Positions 60,150 to 64,000 of a DNA stretch of 64,000 bases are shown piece by piece. Every line of letters begins with the position of its first letter. The stretch's first letter is position 1. Under the pieces are notes generated by a model. It saw only the letters and a program-made list of their open reading frames with translations, had not been told where the DNA came from and ran no database searches. The DNA is taken from NCBI GenBank assembly GCA_023406895.1, contig JAEXTV010000024.1, positions 19,065-83,064 on the forward strand, read 5' to 3'. This DNA is from Bacillota bacterium (GTDB lineage Bacteria > Bacillota > Clostridia > Christensenellales > SZUA-584). A program made the translations under genes and the position numbers.

Positions 60150-60218
60150 AAAGCGCCTCCGTCGATAAGCCTTATTAAGCATATGCGACAAAAGGCACCT
60201 TGTTGCCTGCATCATTTT

Positions 60219-60344
60219 TTAAGTTTTTTGTTGCTTTTTATAGCAAAGATAATACAGAAGTACCACACTCAGATTCATTCTTTTATTGTAACTGAATATA
60301 AATGCAACTCCGTCATTCATTGGATTGCTAATCTCTAAATGCAT
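60219..60344 (-). CDS. Micro-ORF with strong ribosome binding site (41 codons)
   Basis: MHLEISNPMNDGVAFIFSYN is the opening, and the end is Lys/Gln-rich after a hydrophobic SVVLLYYLCY stretch. GGAGG with 6-nt spacing precedes the ATG at 60344. No family is recognised. It lies 70 bp upstream of sigK in AT-rich DNA. Confidence 0.35.
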   Translation of the reverse strand: MHLEISNPMNDGVAFIFSYNKRMNLSVVLLYYLCYKKQQKT

Positions 60345-60407
60345 AATCCGCCTCCAAAGACGAGCAACCTTTCATCTTTCTTATCATACACCAATCCTCT
60401 CTGCAAC

Positions 60408-60539
60408 TCAAGAACATAAGTTCGATTGTTTTGAGAGTTCGCTTCTGATATACAAGATGAATGATTCTTGAATGAGTTCCCAAACGTCTTTTCCTTCATC
60501 ATCAAAAAAACAAACAACTTTCATTTGGCCCTTATCCAT
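60408..60539 (-). CDS. Micro-ORF with strong ribosome binding site (43 codons)
   Basis: The product opens MDKGQMKVVCFFDDEGKDVW and continues ELIQESFILYIRSELSK. A perfect GGAGG with 6-nt spacing precedes the ATG at 60539. The amphipathic layout resembles small proteins carried by clostridial mobile elements, but this is an impression. The surrounding 60150-61124 stretch is AT-rich, unlike its neighbours, and holds no longer gene. Confidence 0.4.
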   Translation of the reverse strand: MDKGQMKVVCFFDDEGKDVWELIQESFILYIRSELSKQSNLCS

Positions 60540-61062
60540 TTCAGACCTCCAAGCGTTCTATTAATGACTATGCATTGGAATGTTTGTTCTTTCATTTGGA
60601 CAAAGTGTATAGAACACTTCTTTATGTTCTTGGTCACAATAATAGTCACAGGGTACCAGTACCGTATATTTTGAAAATAACCAAATTTAATTTTATCTAA
60701 TGCTTCATACCTAGAAAAAAAAGATGTAAATATTATGATTCTAAATTTGCATTTACGAGTCAAGTTAAGGTTGAGCCCAGCTTAGAATTATATGGATAAT
60801 GCCCATTACAATCCATTTCTAGTAACTAGAGAACTTTGTTAAACATAATCTTCACAGAAGAAATATTATAAACACTGCATCTTTATAACATTTATATTAT
60901 TCAGAACAACTCTCGTATTTGGATGATCTATACTGTTTCTCTCCATACTATAACAGAACTCCTAATCATTCGCCACAAGCGCTTCAGATGGCAGGTGAAA
61001 AGGGTATTATAGTCCTGTGTCCCTCATACACCACCCATCAAACCGTAAATGCGGTTTATCCG

Positions 61063-61092
61063 TATACAGTTTTCCACCCGTTGTGATATAAT
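61063..61092 (+). promoter_or_regulatory. Promoter of the MFS gene
   Basis: TATAAT at 61087-61092 is consensus. A weaker TATACA at 61063-61068 gives an 18-bp spacer. The MFS ATG is at 61125. Confidence 0.55.
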
Positions 61093-61124
61093 TCATTTCT
61101 ATGACATCAGGGGAGAACGGGAAT

Positions 61125-62324
61125 ATGAATATCAACAAGAAGCAGATCAATATCTACACCGCCGTGGTGTTTGGCGCTGTGTTTTTCATGTGTATGTCCA
61201 ACAGCATCGTCGGCCCGCTGCTGGGCGACATCATGGCGCATTACGACATCCGGCTGGATGGCGGCGGCCTTATGTCGATGTACCAGAACATTGGCGGCGC
61301 TGCGGCCATCGTACTGTTTTCCTTTATGATGGACAGGTTGAACAAGACTGTTGTTTTCATCGTGCCCATGTTTTTCCTCGCCTTGTCACTAATTCTGATC
61401 GGCATCAACCCACCCTACGCCATATTCATGCTTCTGTTCCTTTTCTTCGGCATGTCGTTTAGCACGATGGATATGACAGGCAACGCCCTCGTGTCCGACG
61501 TTCAGCAGAAAAAAAGCAGTACAGCGCTAAGCTTGATGCATGGTATGGCATCTATCGGCGGAGCGGCCGCCCCTCTCATCGCGGGCGCAATCACAGAAAC
61601 CGGGCTGCCCTGGCAGACCGTTTACACTGCGGTGGGGTGTATCTTACTCGCTATGTTGACAGTCTACATACTTGTATCCATTTACACACGCCGGAGCCTG
61701 AAAGCAATTAAGGCGGTGCATCTGGACAATAAAGAAAAAGGTACGGCCAAAAGGTTCCTCACAGACAAAAGAGTCTGGGTCGCTGTTCTTTGTACACTCA
61801 TGTTCGGCGGTTACCAGAGCGGCATTCTCGTTTGGGTGTCACAGTATTTCAAGGAAGTGTTCGGCTGCGGACAGTTGGCAGCAGGGCTTGGCCTCATTGC
61901 ATACTGGCTGGGTGCCGGAATCGTCCGCATTCTGTTCGGTATGGTTCCGCAGCTCCGAAAGCTGGAAACCCGGCCCGTGAATATTTACGGCGGCATACTC
62001 GCGGGTGTGGTTCTCGTCATCGGTATCCTGACGCGAAGCTACGCGGTGATGCTGATATGCGTATTTCTCTCGGGCGCGTTCAACGCGCCAATGCTCCCCC
62101 GTGCAATGGGGATGGTCAGCGGCTGGTACCGTAAAAACTCCGGCCTCGCAGCCAGCTGTGTGTTTGGCGCGCTGTATCTTGCCTTCTCATTCTTCCCGCT
62201 GCTTATGGGTACGCTGGCCTATGCGTGGGGCATGAACATGCTAATGATTGTGCCTGCGGCCTGCACCGTACTCTCGGGCGTGATCTGCCTGCTGCTGCCC
62301 CGGGAAAGTACAAGTTTGGCGTAA
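61125..62324 (+). CDS. Major facilitator superfamily transporter
   Basis: The 399-residue protein has twelve membrane helices in two halves, starting MNINKKQINIYTAVVFGAVFFMCMSNSIVG. It has the motif-A-like loop FSFMMDRLNKTVV after helix 2 and the helix 5 segment MHGMASIGGAAAPLIAGAI. A basic loop (YTRRSLKAIKAVHLDNKEKGTAKRF) lies in the middle. It resembles the FucP/sugar-porter-like MFS branch, and the substrate is unknown. GGGGAG precedes the ATG at 61125. It is monocistronic. Confidence 0.87.
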   Translation: MNINKKQINIYTAVVFGAVFFMCMSNSIVGPLLGDIMAHYDIRLDGGGLMSMYQNIGGAAAIVLFSFMMDRLNKTVVFIVPMFFLALSLILIGINPPYAIFMLLFLFFGMSFSTMDMTGNALVSDVQQKKSSTALSLMHGMASIGGAAAPLIAGAITETGLPWQTVYTAVGCILLAMLTVYILVSIYTRRSLKAIKAVHLDNKEKGTAKRFLTDKRVWVAVLCTLMFGGYQSGILVWVSQYFKEVFGCGQLAAGLGLIAYWLGAGIVRILFGMVPQLRKLETRPVNIYGGILAGVVLVIGILTRSYAVMLICVFLSGAFNAPMLPRAMGMVSGWYRKNSGLAASCVFGALYLAFSFFPLLMGTLAYAWGMNMLMIVPAACTVLSGVICLLLPRESTSLA

Positions 62325-62541
62325 CCCTATAAGTTGTAGCGAATAGACGTATGAGGGATTGGCATCACGGTATCAGTTTATGGATAACCGAAGATTAACA
62401 GTCCTAGCTGGACTACTACCAGTTATGCTCATATCCTTTCATATAAACCAGAAGTTGCAGATCTTATATTTTGAAAGCCGATTACTTCACTTGTGATTTC
62501 TTTCGCAGTTTTAGTGTTAAGTTCCGTTGTTTTTCCATATT

Positions 62542-62781
62542 CTAAATAGCTGAAACAGCCATATATGCGCTGTCTTTTACAGATTGTTCGGTTTGTGTTT
62601 GGCTCAAGTTTTGCTCCATAACATGCTTAACATCCAGTATTTCCAACAAATTAACCGCAAGATAGAAAAGGCCTTTGCGTCGCCCATCATCGTAATTTGC
62701 AAGTAGCGTTTCCAGTAAAGGAGATTTTTCATTAAATTTATTTTTGTAAGCGTCTATTCCCAAGGTTGTTGCTTTCTCCAT
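62542..62781 (-). pseudogene. Fragment of an unrecognised protein gene
   Basis: Seventy-nine codons on the minus strand read MEKATTLGIDAYKNKFNEKS, then NYDDGRRKGLFYLAVNLLEI, and end SAYMAVSAI. The helical, protein-like sequence with a DGRRK core looks genuine. There is no ribosome binding site, and the frame upstream is antisense to the YmaF gene, so it is probably the 3' end of a lost gene. Confidence 0.35.
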
Positions 62782-62820
62782 ACTCAGTTCAATATTTGAT
62801 CTGGAACAACGAGCAGATAC

Positions 62821-63150
62821 ATGCATATAATGAATCAGGAGTTGATTGTTTTGGTTATAGAACAACATTCGCATATGTTTAAGGGAGTAACCGTCTATGT
62901 CGACGGTCATCTTCACCTTTTCTCGGGAGTGTCGAGTGCTGCACTCAACTTGCCGGGGCATATGCACACGATTTCCGGCAACACCACGACAGATGCCGCT
63001 CACTATCATCCGTATTCCGTGACAACATATGGGCCAACATATGTCGATGCGGCGCATTACAAGCACTATCATTATTACGAAGGCAGGACTGATTTAGTCC
63101 TTAACCACCGCCACCCGATGAGCGGGACTACGTTTGTTCTGGGAGAATGA
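62821..63150 (+). CDS. YmaF-family His-rich protein
   Basis: Up to 109 residues contain repeated His motifs with ten-odd residue spacing: HSHMFKGVTVYVDGHLHLFSG, GHMHTISGNTT, AHYHPYSVTT, KHYHYYEGRT and HRHPMSGTT. This is the pattern of YmaF proteins, which are of unknown function with likely metal contact. The start is uncertain: ATG at 62821 or 62830 lacks a good site, while TTG at 62851 has AGGAG nine bases before it. Confidence 0.65.
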   Translation: MHIMNQELIVLVIEQHSHMFKGVTVYVDGHLHLFSGVSSAALNLPGHMHTISGNTTTDAAHYHPYSVTTYGPTYVDAAHYKHYHYYEGRTDLVLNHRHPMSGTTFVLGE

Positions 63151-63339
63151 CTTGTTGTCAACTGCGCTATATAACATATATAAGAATGGGACGGAATAAA
63201 AATCGACAAACGGCTTACTAACTCAGTGTTTACTGGTGTTTATTTAAATATATCAATTATATAATATGGCTATAAGGATGAATCATCAATAATAAAGTCC
63301 GTAAACCGGTCCCAAACATTAAAGCGAATTATGAGCTGA

Positions 63340-63565
63340 AAAGAGAAAGAAGCCATCTCAAAAAAGGTACTCGCTTACATCGAGGACGGTGATTCGATTG
63401 CGATCTATACCGGCACAACAACACTTTGTTTTGCATGACTTCTCGTATCCAAAAAAATTGACCATTGTGACTAGCGACATTGAGATTGCCGGATTTTGAG
63501 AGGAGAATATGGATTTTGGTATCGTGCTCGTCGGCGGGAGACTGTGCAGATTTAATTTTGTTTAA
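63340..63565 (+). pseudogene. DeoR-family regulator remnant
   Basis: Three pieces match the ligand-binding domain of DeoR regulators in order: EKEAISKKVLAYIEDGDSIA followed by IYTGTTTLCFA and a stop, then KKLTIVTSDIEIAGF and a stop, then MDFGIVLVGGRLCRF. The N-terminal DNA-binding part is missing and stops interrupt it. It sits beside a sugar-binding protein gene, a typical DeoR target. Confidence 0.65.
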
Positions 63566-63700
63566 TATAGAATGCAAATTACAAAGGGTGCATTTCTAAC
63601 TGTTTTAAGTTTACCGTGTAATTGGGTTCTGTAGCTAATTGTTCTCGTCTAGCTCTTTTTGATTACCCTATTCCATTGTCACCTTAATCCCGGTTTATTC

Positions 63701-63737
63701 AAAGAACCCCTTTGCCTTGATGGCATCGGGGCTCTTT
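63701..63737 (-). terminator. Terminator of the sugar-binding protein gene
   Basis: AAAGAACCCC (63701-63710) pairs with GGGGCTCTTT (63728-63737) with one G-T pair. An inner TGCC/GGCA helix extends it. It lies 37 bp past the stop of the minus-strand gene. Confidence 0.8.
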
Positions 63738-63773
63738 CACAGGTTTTGGGCTTATTCTTACATTAAATCCGAA

Positions 63774-64000
63774 TTATTTCGAAAAGCCGCCTATAGCTTT
63801 AATAACTTTAGGACCATATTCCCAAGGAACGATGTCATCGACATTTTCTTTGGTAGCAGGCAGCAACGGCACGAATGTCATTTCCTCAACCGTCTCGCCG
63901 TTGACGAGAGCATAGAGTTTCTTGGCGGACATGGCACCCATATAAGAGGTCGGAGCGGCTATGGTTGCGTCAAGGTCCCCATCACTAAGCATCTGAATGC
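63774..64000 (-). CDS. Sugar ABC transporter substrate-binding protein (C-terminal part)
   Basis: The last 75 codons of a gene that continues beyond the window read IQMLSDGDLDATIAAPTSYM, then SAKKLYALVNGETVEE, and end DIVPWEYGPKVIKAIGGFSK. This is the closing region of type 1 periplasmic binding proteins of the ribose/galactose kind. The rest of the transporter should lie to the right. Confidence 0.75.
   Translation of the reverse strand, partial: IQMLSDGDLDATIAAPTSYMGAMSAKKLYALVNGETVEEMTFVPLLPATKENVDDIVPWEYGPKVIKAIGGFSK

Noticed and set aside
60521..60763. 80-codon minus-strand frame in the AT-rich island
   Set aside because: It begins with TTG, has no ribosome binding site, and is explained by low GC; the micro-ORF it overlaps has a better start.
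62782..63072. Minus-strand extension of the 62542 fragment
   Set aside because: It is antisense to the His-rich YmaF gene, and its sequence mirrors that gene's codons.

Overview
The window looks like part of the chromosome of a Gram-positive, endospore-forming member of the Bacillota, probably class Clostridia. The evidence is sporulation genes (spoIIGA-sigE, an uninterrupted sigK, gerM), a class B sortase, HPr kinase, a CIRCE element, AGGAGG-type ribosome binding sites and single-membrane lipoproteins and anchors. Base composition is close to half GC, with AT-rich patches at about 60.2-61.1 kb and 62.3-63.7 kb. I cannot name the genus.

Layout. 0-13 kb: partial sortase B, a membrane diguanylate cyclase, small enzymes, a PadR/DUF2812 pair with a palindromic operator-promoter, tandem hemerythrins, a lipoprotein esterase, a decayed cyclase gene, a membrane-tethered solute-binding protein, a beta-CASP nuclease, and an ArsR regulator with a chorismate-mutase-like protein. 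13.6-19.6 kb: a candidate structured RNA, an ABC-2 transporter with a kinase-less seven-repeat PASTA protein, and tRNA-Arg(ACG). 20-26.5 kb: a D,D-carboxypeptidase, HAD phosphatase, HPr kinase, ROK kinase and an anchored solute-binding protein. 26.8-32.5 kb: three paralogous membrane-anchored SleB-type wall hydrolases, each with a WalR-like direct repeat just upstream of its promoter. 32.5-43.2 kb: flavodoxin/TetR, a phosphatase, the full ATP synthase operon and two GNAT-fold genes. 43.7-47 kb: a 4Fe-4S protein divergent from a Crp/Fnr regulator, argJ, and Hsp20 under CIRCE. 48.3-54 kb: spoIIGA-sigE and the gerM-rph-rdgB-phosphodiesterase block known from Bacillus. 54-60 kb: a cation diffusion facilitator, efp, an M24 peptidase, endonuclease IV and sigK. 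60-64 kb: AT-rich DNA with micro-ORFs, an MFS transporter, gene remnants and the 3' end of a sugar-binding protein.

The strongest oddity is in the ATP synthase operon. It has no free delta subunit gene. The delta C-terminal domain is instead fused to the N-terminus of the alpha subunit (603 residues), exactly where atpH should lie between atpF and atpA. Other notable points are the shared WalR-like promoter architecture of the three hydrolases, a 182-bp out-of-frame overlap of spoIIGA into sigE, a dispersed family of short palindromic repeats (six copies), a tandem 188-bp repeat with built-in terminator hairpins beside efp, and an orphan structured RNA at 13.7 kb.

All coordinates and motifs were read by eye from the sequence. 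Family names rest on recognised motifs and general similarity, not on searches.
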